This document shows positions 1-6,518 of a stretch of 9,238 bases of DNA, piece after piece (the stretch's first letter is position 1; each line of letters opens with the position of its first letter). The stretch is from Microcaldota archaeon (GTDB lineage: Archaea > Micrarchaeota > Micrarchaeia > Norongarragalinales > Norongarragalinaceae), in contig JAGVWL010000055.1 of the NCBI GenBank assembly GCA_018304285.1, positions 1 through 9,238 of the forward strand. Direction: 5' to 3'. The position numbers and the translations under genes were made by a program. The notes beneath the pieces were generated by a model that was not told the origin of the DNA, did not search any database, and worked only from the letters and a program-made list of their open reading frames with translations.

Positions 1-1382
1 TGCTCTCCCTTGGAAACCATGAAAACCATTCCCGCCTTCTTGTCCTTCGGCGCTCCCAACGCGCGGCACACTCTTGAAATCGCGCGGTTGTCTATATGCT
101 CGACCCGCCCTTCCTCTTCCGCTTTGACTATGTATTCGTACTTTCCGGGCTTCAAGTCTTCAGGCCGCACGTCCGGATTTCCTCCCTGAGCCTTGATTAT
201 TTCCTTGAATTTCGCCAGCGCCTTTCCCGACAGGATTTGCTGCTTCGCAATCTTGTAGCCTTCTTCCTTGGAAACGTTTTTCACCATGCTCAAGAGAATT
301 CCGCTCATTGAACAAGCTTTCTCGAGCATGGCGTGGTTGTGCTGGTTGTAAAGGGTTTCTAGGACGGTTCTCGCTTCGAGCGTGGGGCCGATCGTTTCGA
401 TGAGCGGCCCGCTTCCGTCGGTGACCGTGCTTTCTATTTCCATTCCAAGCAGCGAGCCGATGTCCGAAAAGTCTTTGCCCAATTCTTTCGCTGCTTTAAC
501 GTCGCCCAGCTTTGCCCCCCTTCCGACGGGCAAGTCTATCAAAACGTATTTCGCTCCCTCTGCTTTTTTCTTGGCGAGAATGCTGGACAATAACAGGGGC
601 TTGGGGTCGAGGCGAAGGGGATTGCGGATTTTGATGAGCTTGTCGTCGGCCGAAGCCATGTTCAGCGCGCCTCCCCAGACTAGGCAGCCGCCGGTTTTTT
701 CGACGACTTGCTTGACTTTCTTGAGAGTAAGGGAAACGGGAGCGAGGACTTCCATCACGTCGGCAGTCCCTGCTGCCGAGGAAATTGCGCGGGAGCAAGT
801 CTTGGGTATGGTGTAGCCGAGCGAAGCCATTACGGGCACGATTATCATGGAAACCCTGTCGCCTGCAACGCCGCCGATGCTGTGTTCGGAAACGACTTTC
901 TTTGCCTTGAACTGCAGTTGCTGGCCGGACGCGAAAATGGCTTTGGTCAGCGCGACGGTCTCGTCCGTATTCAGCCCGCGCGTATAGATTCCCGCGATGA
1001 ATGCCGCGAGTTCGGCTTGGCTCAGGTTTTCCGAGTTCAAGTCCTTGATTATTTCCTCGATTTCCTTTCCGTTCAGGATTCCGCCGTCGAGCTTTTTCCT
1101 CACGAAATCGAGGCTGGCCGGCCTACGCATGAGCCCGATTTCGACTTTGTCGCCGTTTTTCGCCTTCAAGGCTTCGGCAACCTCGCCGAACAGCCCCACC
1201 GAGCCTTGGGAAACGCAGTCTTTGCAAACGTCGACCATTGCGGTTATCGAACGCCCGCGCAATTTCACTTTAACCCTGTCCATGACTCCCAAGTCCATCT
1301 GCTTGGCTTGGTCTTCACTGAGAATTATCTCGTTCTGCCCTTGTTCGATGTCGAATACGGTTGCCTTAAGTTCCAAGCCCAT
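1..1382 (-). CDS. deoA: AMP phosphorylase (thymidine phosphorylase family), C-terminus cut by window edge
   Basis: In archaea this enzyme phosphorolyses AMP (also CMP, UMP) to the free base and ribose 1,5-bisphosphate, which feeds the nucleotide-salvage route through R15P isomerase and type III RuBisCO in the cytoplasm. Reading the minus strand from 1382 gives 460 uninterrupted residues. Visible family blocks are the phosphate-binding stretch SEHSIGGVAGD (165-175), SRAISSAAGTADVMEV (197-212), GGCLVWGGALNMASADD (231-247) and, near the cut end, HIDNRAISRVCRALGAP (429-445). An N-terminal extension before the helical domain, about 85 residues long, is typical of the archaeal AMP phosphorylases (about 500 residues) and separates them from bacterial thymidine phosphorylase. 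About 40 C-terminal residues are missing. The ATG at 1382 sits directly against GAGGG with no spacer. TTG at 1376 (codon 3) would be 6 nt from that site and fits family N-termini better, so the true start may be there. Transcribed divergently from ftsZ. Substrate specificity (AMP versus thymidine) is inferred from the family. Confidence 0.9.
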   Translation of the reverse strand, partial: MGLELKATVFDIEQGQNEIILSEDQAKQMDLGVMDRVKVKLRGRSITAMVDVCKDCVSQGSVGLFGEVAEALKAKNGDKVEIGLMRRPASLDFVRKKLDGGILNGKEIEEIIKDLNSENLSQAELAAFIAGIYTRGLNTDETVALTKAIFASGQQLQFKAKKVVSEHSIGGVAGDRVSMIIVPVMASLGYTIPKTCSRAISSAAGTADVMEVLAPVSLTLKKVKQVVEKTGGCLVWGGALNMASADDKLIKIRNPLRLDPKPLLLSSILAKKKAEGAKYVLIDLPVGRGAKLGDVKAAKELGKDFSDIGSLLGMEIESTVTDGSGPLIETIGPTLEARTVLETLYNQHNHAMLEKACSMSGILLSMVKNVSKEEGYKIAKQQILSGKALAKFKEIIKAQGGNPDVRPEDLKPGKYEYIVKAEEEGRVEHIDNRAISRVCRALGAPKDKKAGMVFMVSKGE

Positions 1383-1410
1383 CCCTCGTTGCCGCAAAGC
1401 AAATGCTTTT

Positions 1411-1432
1411 TATTCGCTATGCGAATATAATT
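1411..1432 (-). promoter_or_regulatory. Candidate TATA-box and inverted repeat upstream of the AMP phosphorylase gene
   Basis: On the minus strand an AT-rich AATTATATTC box lies at about 1422-1432. A start about 26 nt downstream would fall near 1401, giving a leader of about 20 nt before the coding start. Just downstream of and overlapping the box is an inverted repeat with 7-bp arms, TATTCGC (1411-1417) and GCGAATA (1421-1427), separated by 3 nt. This position would suit an operator blocking transcription factor assembly. A second, weaker inverted repeat (AAAGCA/TGCTTT, 1396-1409) follows. The promoter is inferred from spacing only. Confidence 0.45.
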
Positions 1433-1441
1433 GTGTTCGTT

Positions 1442-1488
1442 AAACCCCCCACTGGAGGGCAGGCGTCTATCTGCAGGGGTTTTTAAAA
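1442..1488 (+). promoter_or_regulatory. ftsZ promoter region with flanking inverted repeat
   Basis: A TATA-like TTTTTAAAA (1480-1488) lies 40 nt ahead of the ftsZ GTG codon. Initiation about 26 nt downstream would be near 1510, just before the ribosome binding site AAGGTG (1515-1520). The same region carries a long-range inverted repeat: AAACCCC (1442-1448) pairs with GGGGTTT (1476-1482), and inside it GCAG (1459-1462) can pair with CTGC (1471-1474). The right arm runs into the TATA box. No second TATA-like box was found between 1383 and 1527 on this strand. Confidence 0.45.
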
Positions 1489-1527
1489 CCATGAAACCAT
1501 TTGTTTTTCATAAGAAGGTGCTATGCT

Positions 1528-2628
1528 GTGGTTCAAAAACCGGATTTCGAGAAAATGTTCAGCGGCAGGAGCGCGGTTGAACTTCCTTCCGGAAGGCCGT
1601 TGACCAAGGAAGACGAAGAGCTCATGCAGTTCCTGAGCGAAAGCGCCCCAAAAATCGCGGTTGTCGGCGCAGGCGGAAGCGGCACCAACACGCTCAATCG
1701 GCTTGCAGAGTTGAACATTGCAGGCGCGAAAGTAATCGCTACGAATACCGACGCCCAGCATTTGATGACTATCAAGGCCGACAAAAAGATTTTGATGGGC
1801 AAACTGAAGACGAAAGGCCGCGGCGCAGGAAGCAATCCCGAAGTTGGCGAGGCTGCTGCGCTGGAAACGCGCGAAGAATTCAAGAAAAACTTGGAAGGAT
1901 TCGACTTGGTTTTCGTTACATGCGGCCTTGGCGGCGGAACGGGCACGGGAAGCGCGCACGTAATCGCAACAGCCGCAAAGGAAAACGGTTCTCTAGTAAT
2001 TGCAGTAGTAACCCTTCCGTTCACTTCCGAAGGCACGAAGAGAATGCGCAACGCCATGGTGGGGCTGGAAAAGCTCAAGAAAGTCGCTGACACTTGCATC
2101 GTGATTCCCAACGACAAGCTGCTGTATTTCGTTGCAGACCTTCCGCTGAATTCCGCGTTCAAGACGAGCGACATGGTGCTCGCGAATGCAGTGAAGGGAA
2201 TAACGGAATTGATAACAAAGCCGGGGCTTGTGAATTTGGATTTTGCGGACGTGCGGACGATTCTCGAGAAAAGCGGGAGCGCGATGATAGGGCTGGGCGA
2301 GGTTTCGACTCCAGACCAGCGGAACAAGGTCGTGCTTGCTGCTGAAAAAGCATTAAGCTCGCCTTTGCTCGACTTGGACATCAAGCAGGCCGACAAGGTT
2401 TTGATCAACATTACGGGCGGGGCGGACATGACTCTAGGCGAAGCGGAAGCGGCAGTGCAGGCGATCGGCGCCCGCGTTGCGAAAGACGCGCACATCATTT
2501 GGGGCGCGGCAGTCGACAGCACGATGCAGAACACGAATGTGCGCGTTCTTGCAGTCCTCGCTGGAATCAAGGACGAAGGGCTTGCGCAGGACCGGGAGGA
2601 AGAGCCGGTGGATTTGGAGTTCATCTGA
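1528..2628 (+). CDS. ftsZ: Cell division GTPase FtsZ
   Basis: Tubulin-like GTPase that polymerises at mid-cell into the division ring. From the GTG start it has 366 residues. Visible motifs are the nucleotide-binding loop KIAVVGAGGSGTNTLNRL (42-59), NTDAQHL (73-79), GRGAGSNPEVGEAA (97-110), the tubulin signature GLGGGTGTGSAH (133-144) and the T7-loop catalytic segment NLDFADV (236-242) with both acidic residues present, so it should be an active GTPase. The C-terminal subdomain ends in a short acidic and hydrophobic tail, EEEPVDLEFI, the usual place for binding partner proteins such as SepF (inferred). An upstream in-frame TTG exists at 1501, but GTG at 1528 is preferred: AAGGTG (1515-1520) lies 7 nt before it, and the TATA-like box puts transcription start near 1510. 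First gene of an operon with secE and spt5, a neighbourhood common in archaea. The assignment is secure; FtsZ1 versus FtsZ2 was not resolved. Confidence 0.97.
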   Translation: MVQKPDFEKMFSGRSAVELPSGRPLTKEDEELMQFLSESAPKIAVVGAGGSGTNTLNRLAELNIAGAKVIATNTDAQHLMTIKADKKILMGKLKTKGRGAGSNPEVGEAAALETREEFKKNLEGFDLVFVTCGLGGGTGTGSAHVIATAAKENGSLVIAVVTLPFTSEGTKRMRNAMVGLEKLKKVADTCIVIPNDKLLYFVADLPLNSAFKTSDMVLANAVKGITELITKPGLVNLDFADVRTILEKSGSAMIGLGEVSTPDQRNKVVLAAEKALSSPLLDLDIKQADKVLINITGGADMTLGEAEAAVQAIGARVAKDAHIIWGAAVDSTMQNTNVRVLAVLAGIKDEGLAQDREEEPVDLEFI

Positions 2629-2655
2629 TTTGCAGGAAAAAAGGTTTTTTGGAAA

Positions 2656-2844
2656 ATGGTTGATTTCGGCGGAATTGCTCAGAGCATAACCGCTTTCATC
2701 GAACAGTCGCAGCGTGTGATTAGCATTACTTACAAGCCCAAGGAAATGGAATTCAGGCAAATGGCTTTCACGACCGCGATAGGAATGCTCTTGCTGGGTG
2801 TGATTGGGTTCGTGATTACGCTCGTTTCTTTCGTTTACCGTTAA
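2656..2844 (+). CDS. secE: Preprotein translocase subunit SecE (Sec61-gamma)
   Basis: Small essential subunit that clamps the SecY channel in the cytoplasmic membrane. The 62 residues show the family plan: an amphipathic N-terminal helix (about 6-22), the conserved linker YKPKEMEF (26-33) that contacts SecY, and one transmembrane segment at about 37-60 (MAFTTAIGMLLLGVIGFV and onward) ending in YR. This is the usual size for archaeal SecE. It starts 27 nt after the ftsZ stop, and an AG-rich run containing AAAGG precedes the ATG at moderate distance. Its place between ftsZ and spt5 is the classic archaeal order and supports the call despite the short length. The two secreted proteins encoded further right would depend on the Sec channel, but no specific link is shown. 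Confidence 0.93.
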   Translation: MVDFGGIAQSITAFIEQSQRVISITYKPKEMEFRQMAFTTAIGMLLLGVIGFVITLVSFVYR

Positions 2845-2872
2845 AAGCGCATTGTGGGGAGTTGAAAAACAA

Positions 2873-3316
2873 ATGTTGTTCGCATACCGCGTTACTGCCG
2901 GCCAAGAGAGCATAGTCGCCGACTTGCTTTCAGAGAAAGTGCGCAAGACAGGCGCGCCCATCCAGGCGATAATCGTGTCGCCGCGTTTGAAAGGCTATTT
3001 GATGGTCGAGGGCTCGGACCAGGCTGAAGTGAAAAAGCTCGTTGCGGGCGTGCCGCACGTGAAGGGCGTTTTGGCGAAGAGCATTGAAATCGGCGAGATA
3101 AAGGAACTGCTGGAAAGCGCTCCCGTGGAAATCATTCTCGAGCGCGGGCAGCTTGTCGAGATTACAAGCGGGCCGTTCAAGGGCGAGAAGGCGAAAATCG
3201 TGCGCATAGACCAGGCGAAGGAAGACGTGACCGTGGAGCTTGTTGAAGTGGCAGTTCCGATTCCGGTTACGATCAAGCTCGACACGATAAAAGTCCTGTC
3301 CCAAAGCCAGCAGTAA
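2873..3316 (+). CDS. spt5: Transcription elongation factor Spt5 (archaeal NusG homologue)
   Basis: Processivity factor that, with Spt4, closes the RNA polymerase clamp over DNA and links transcription to translation. It has 147 residues. The NGN domain spans about 1-82, beginning MLFAYRVTAGQE, which matches the typical archaeal start (FAVRTTxGQE). A single KOW domain follows from about 91 (RGQLVEITSGPFKGEKA, 91-107). No bacterial-type insertions were seen. An in-frame TTG occurs at 2852, but ATG at 2873 is preferred because GGGGAG (2856-2861) lies 11 nt upstream and homologues begin at this point. It follows secE by 28 nt in the same operon. Its stop is only 7 nt from the stop of the convergent NlpC/P60 gene, leaving no room for a separate terminator. 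Confidence 0.95.
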   Translation: MLFAYRVTAGQESIVADLLSEKVRKTGAPIQAIIVSPRLKGYLMVEGSDQAEVKKLVAGVPHVKGVLAKSIEIGEIKELLESAPVEIILERGQLVEITSGPFKGEKAKIVRIDQAKEDVTVELVEVAVPIPVTIKLDTIKVLSQSQQ

Positions 3317-3323
3317 TGCCTGT

Positions 3324-5000
3324 TCATTTTTTAGTAGTTTGCGAGATGCATTCGGGGATGACCCGTCTTGCGCCAGCGTATTTCTGCTGGTAGGTATTTG
3401 TATACAGGCTGTCGTAGCTGACGAACTGGCCTTTCCCCGGCGCATCGACGACGCGCCCTTCGCCGACGTAAATCGCAACGTGCGAAACGCCCTTCTTGTA
3501 AGTGTTTTTCAAGAACACCAAATCGCCGGGAATAAGGTTTTTCTTGTTTACCGCAACCCCCGCGCCGATTTGCGTTGCCGCAGTCCTCGGGATGCCTATT
3601 CCGAATTTCGCGTAAATGCTTTGCACGAAACCCGAGCAATCGGCGCCCGAAACCAAAGACGTGCCTCCCCACTTGTACTTCAGTTTTTGCACGAATGTTT
3701 TCGCGTAATCGGTGATTTGCTTTGCTTTGATTGCGCATTGTGTGGATGGCGTTTGCCCTTGCTCGTATTGAGGCTCATTTTGCACCGGCGCTGAAAGAAA
3801 CTCTTCTTGGGAAACGGTCGCATCCAATGCTAACTTTTCCGCTTCGGAAATAGAGATGTGATTTACGTTGATGGCTATCGGGATAGTCTTAGGCTCTGCC
3901 TGAAAACCCGAGTAGAACACAATTAATTCAGCGTGCCCCTCGTCAAAGTCGAACAGCCCGTACTTATCCGTGTCCCTGTCGGAAAAGTCTGCGTCGACCG
4001 TGAAATCGTATTGCGTGGGCGTGGTTTGGGATGTGGTTGCAGTCAAGTGCATTGAAGACCCGTCCTCGCTTTCAATGCGCACTAGCGCGCTCCCCAAATC
4101 GCCGATTGCGTTTGCGGTGAATTCAGCCTTGTCGTAAGGGTCGTCTTCGCTCACTTCCAACTCTATTTTTTCGGGAAGCTCGGGAAACTTGAATTCGCTG
4201 GCGTTGGCTTGCTGCGAGGGTTTGGGAATGTTGGCGTTCATTTGCTTGAGCCTGTCGAGAAAGCCCTGCGTGGCGTTCGCGGGCGAAGGAGAGACGGACG
4301 CGCCTGCGGAAGCGTAGGGCGAAGCTTGCGCCTCGTCTTTCGCTTGCTTCACGCCGTCCGCGAACTGCTCGAGCGCTTTCGCCGTTTCATTCGCGCTGTT
4401 GCCCTGCGCCCGCGCCTTAAGCATGGCGTTATTGAGTTTTTCCTCGAAAACCTCGCGCTCTTCGCCGCTCATCTGCTCGGCAAGGGCGCTCGCCTTGCGC
4501 AAAGCAGGCTCGAGCGCCTTTTTTTCTTCCGCCGTCAGAGTGGCGTTGGAAAAAACGTGCAGCGGCTTTTGCGATATCGGGAATAAAGAGAATTTGCGGC
4601 TTTCCGTCTTTCTTTCGAAAGTTTCGCCCGGCCCGAGCGTTATGCTAGTGTGCCGCAATACCGGAGGTTCCTTGTTGTCGAAGAAATCGGTTTTCGCTTT
4701 CCCTGTCCCCGAATTCGAGAAATAAACTTCCTGCGAGTTTTCCGCCAAGGACGGAGGAATGACGTCTATCACGCCGAATTCCACGCTTTGCGTCCCAGTG
4801 TTTTTGTATGCTATGCCGTCGCCCAAAGCCGAAAGCGTTTTTTTCACTACGACGGATTGCCCGTCGATGGAATAGTTTTTCTCGGCAAGCGCGGAAGGGG
4901 AATGCGTTTCGAGCACGGGCGGCTGGGGATTGAGGACTGCGAGCAAGGCAAGCAAAACGAAGAAAACGGCGATGCCCACTTTGTAGTCGGAAAGCTCCAT
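3324..5000 (-). CDS. Membrane-anchored extracytoplasmic protein with C-terminal NlpC/P60 hydrolase domain
   Basis: The protein has 558 residues. A hydrophobic segment at about 8-23 with no lipobox should act as signal anchor, leaving the rest outside. Residues 40-150 look beta-rich. Residues 153-223 are an Ala/Glu/Lys-rich helical, probably coiled-coil, stretch, followed by an Ala/Ser/Pro linker to about 265. Residues 275-385 look like an Ig-type beta domain. The end, about 425-550, is NlpC/P60: KYKWGGT (441-447), DCSGFV (454-459), PRTA, PGDLVF and SHVAIYVG. The triad would be Cys455, His507 and Asp519; the 12-residue His-to-third-residue spacing matches the family, and an acidic third residue is known in RipA-type enzymes. 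The family usually cleaves gamma-D-Glu-diaminoacid peptide bonds in bacterial walls; the substrate here is unknown. Cys422 and Cys551 flank the domain and could form a disulfide. Five N-glycosylation sequons (N42, N152, N204, N242, N266) lie ahead of it. It follows the M23-like gene by 55 nt. Confidence 0.88.
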   Translation of the reverse strand: MELSDYKVGIAVFFVLLALLAVLNPQPPVLETHSPSALAEKNYSIDGQSVVVKKTLSALGDGIAYKNTGTQSVEFGVIDVIPPSLAENSQEVYFSNSGTGKAKTDFFDNKEPPVLRHTSITLGPGETFERKTESRKFSLFPISQKPLHVFSNATLTAEEKKALEPALRKASALAEQMSGEEREVFEEKLNNAMLKARAQGNSANETAKALEQFADGVKQAKDEAQASPYASAGASVSPSPANATQGFLDRLKQMNANIPKPSQQANASEFKFPELPEKIELEVSEDDPYDKAEFTANAIGDLGSALVRIESEDGSSMHLTATTSQTTPTQYDFTVDADFSDRDTDKYGLFDFDEGHAELIVFYSGFQAEPKTIPIAINVNHISISEAEKLALDATVSQEEFLSAPVQNEPQYEQGQTPSTQCAIKAKQITDYAKTFVQKLKYKWGGTSLVSGADCSGFVQSIYAKFGIGIPRTAATQIGAGVAVNKKNLIPGDLVFLKNTYKKGVSHVAIYVGEGRVVDAPGKGQFVSYDSLYTNTYQQKYAGARRVIPECISQTTKK

Positions 5001-5015
5001 GAAGAAAAAACAACT

Positions 5016-5031
5016 CCGTTATTAAAAACGG
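5016..5031 (-). promoter_or_regulatory. Candidate promoter of the NlpC/P60 gene (palindromic TATA region)
   Basis: The 55-nt gap between the two minus-strand genes contains CCGTT-ATTAAA-AACGG, 5-bp inverted arms around an AT core. On the minus strand the core reads TTTTTAATAA. Its centre lies about 25 nt ahead of the ATG at 5000, the usual TATA-to-start distance, so a leaderless transcript beginning at the ATG is possible. The nearest Shine-Dalgarno-like GGAG (5014-5017) is 13 nt from the ATG, which is rather far for translation. The gene may also be read from the upstream promoter. Confidence 0.35.
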
Positions 5032-5055
5032 TGTTTGTGAACGACGCGCTGGCGG

Positions 5056-6345
5056 TTATCTTTCGTAAGTTTTAGCCGTGCTGGTGAAGCCGCTTACTTC
5101 GGAAGCTTTTTTTCCCGGGAAAACCTCGAGCTTGAGCTTTCTTTTTTCCAAAAGCTGGACTAAAACCGTCCCGCGGACTTCATTCATGTTTTCGGCCTTG
5201 AGCCCTTTGACGTAGCTCATCCTGTTCCAATAGTTTCCCGTTTCGTCCTTGTGCTCGAATTCCACCAGTTCGTATTTAACGAGCCCGGTTTCGACGCCCA
5301 CTGTCTTCGGGTCAGGGGAATTGCCTTTTGCGCCGAACTGTTTCGCTTCGCCTGCGAAATCGCCGAGGGAGATTATGAAATGCTCTTCGTCTAGGGCGTT
5401 GGGGGAGAATGAAGCGTGAGTAACCCAGTATTCTGGGTCCCTCGTTCCTTGGTATCCGTTCGTGTTTTCCTCGAACCAATTGCCGGCCAGCCTTCCGTCA
5501 ATATCGCGGTCTATCTTTCCGCCCAGCGGGCTGTCGGTGCGGATGTTTTTCGTGAGCAGTTGCGCCTTGACTTCGGGAGCGAAGTAATCGAACGGATCGA
5601 CCGTGTGGATTTTCCAAGCCTCGCGGGAATAATGCTCTGGAACCACGAAGCCGGTCAAAAAGCTTTTTTCGTAATGCACCGAAAAGTCGAAAGCCCGCGC
5701 CCTCCCGATGTATTCCCCTGCATTGACTTCGACGGGCGCGGTGATTCTCTCGCCGTTCCCTACCGCGTTCTTCAGCTTGTCGGAAAGCTGGTTGACGTGG
5801 ATGTAGATCGCGTAGAATTCGCACGTGAAGTGGATTATGAGCCTGTAATCCCCGTACTGCGTCCCTTTACCTTGGTTGAAATACGCGGGCATGCTTTGTA
5901 ATTCCGTAACAACGCCGTCCGCGGGTGAAAAAACGTCTTTCATGCTCTCTTCAGAAAGCTCTTGAGTCCAGACCGAAGGGTAATAGTATTGGTGGTCTAT
6001 GGGAGTGACGTGCGCGCTAAGCATCAAACCCATCGGCTCTATGATTCCAATGTCCCCGATTTTCCTTGGCGGGAACGTGAATTGCACCGTCCCTTCGCCC
6101 TTGCATCCTTGGTTCCAAACGCTTGCCTGGCGTTGTTCTTGCTGCCCAGTGCTTTGCTTGATTTCTTCAACAAAAGGCATCGAGGGGAAATTCTGCTGTT
6201 GGGATGCTCTAGCCGTGCTTGCAGGCGGAGCGTATGTTGGCTGGCCTTGCAAAGGCGGTTGCTGCGGCGCGTCGTAGTCGACGAAAACGAGCAGTCCCAC
6301 CGCAAGGGTGAAACCGAAGGCAAATGCAATCCAAACGCTGTTCAA
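5056..6345 (-). CDS. Membrane-anchored LytM/M23-like (duplicated hybrid motif) protein, metal site apparently degenerate
   Basis: The protein has 429 residues. A signal anchor lies at about 5-22, followed by a Gln/Pro-rich linker (27-75). Residues 100-260 follow the order of an M23/LytM domain: HVTPIDH (112-118), VFSPADGVV (138-146), YRLIIHF (167-173), FYAIYIHVN (177-185), VNAGEYIGRA (207-216) and FDFSVH (219-224). In active M23 enzymes the first motif is HxxxD and the last HxH. Here the first is stretched to HxxxxD and the last appears replaced by AFD, so zinc binding and peptidase activity are doubtful. His183 of the middle motif remains. Cys81 and Cys175 could pair. Residues 280-429 form a second, beta-rich region starting with GRLAGNWF (284-291), which I do not recognise firmly. 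TTG at 6345 is the only possible start: an in-frame TGA lies at 6361-6363 and no ATG or GTG falls between. No good ribosome site is visible. Probably co-transcribed with the NlpC/P60 gene. The fold is moderately sure; the function is unknown. Confidence 0.65.
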   Translation of the reverse strand: MNSVWIAFAFGFTLAVGLLVFVDYDAPQQPPLQGQPTYAPPASTARASQQQNFPSMPFVEEIKQSTGQQEQRQASVWNQGCKGEGTVQFTFPPRKIGDIGIIEPMGLMLSAHVTPIDHQYYYPSVWTQELSEESMKDVFSPADGVVTELQSMPAYFNQGKGTQYGDYRLIIHFTCEFYAIYIHVNQLSDKLKNAVGNGERITAPVEVNAGEYIGRARAFDFSVHYEKSFLTGFVVPEHYSREAWKIHTVDPFDYFAPEVKAQLLTKNIRTDSPLGGKIDRDIDGRLAGNWFEENTNGYQGTRDPEYWVTHASFSPNALDEEHFIISLGDFAGEAKQFGAKGNSPDPKTVGVETGLVKYELVEFEHKDETGNYWNRMSYVKGLKAENMNEVRGTVLVQLLEKRKLKLEVFPGKKASEVSGFTSTAKTYER

Positions 6346-6375
6346 CGCTAATCCATACTCTCAAAGAATTCCGGA

Positions 6376-6476
6376 CGTTTAAATCTGCCGTTTGCGCGGA
6401 AGACAAAGTCTTAAATAATTGCTTTATGCTAAGGTTTCTTGCAGCTTCTATAACGTTCCTAGATTGTTGTTTAAAG
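6376..6476. promoter_or_regulatory. Divergent promoter region between the LytM-like gene and rpl11
   Basis: The 173-bp divergent gap (6346-6518) has three TATA-like boxes. TTTAAA at 6378-6383, read on the minus strand, places initiation near 6354, about 9 nt before the TTG start of the LytM-like gene. On the plus strand GTTTAAAG at 6469-6476 would start rpl11 transcription near 6498, just before its ribosome site GAAGGGTG (6502-6509). CTTAAATAATT (6410-6420) is a further plus-strand candidate with a leader of about 80 nt. The assignments rest on spacing alone. Confidence 0.45.
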
Positions 6477-6518
6477 GGCTTAGTTCCGAGTTTTGAAATT
6501 TGAAGGGTGTTTTTGAAA

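Noticed and set aside
708..1430. 240-codon open frame on the plus strand
   Set aside because: It lies antisense to the AMP phosphorylase frame, which carries clear family motifs, and its translation is rich in odd residue runs with no recognisable domain.
1533..2624. 363-codon open frame antisense to ftsZ
   Set aside because: It mirrors the codon pattern of ftsZ on the opposite strand; its protein is Ser/Pro/Thr-rich and unlike any family I know, and FtsZ motifs are complete on the plus strand.
4209..4586. Repeated-looking Arg/Leu-rich plus-strand frame
   Set aside because: It is antisense to the Ala/Glu/Lys-rich coiled-coil and linker of the NlpC/P60 protein, which creates the apparent composition.
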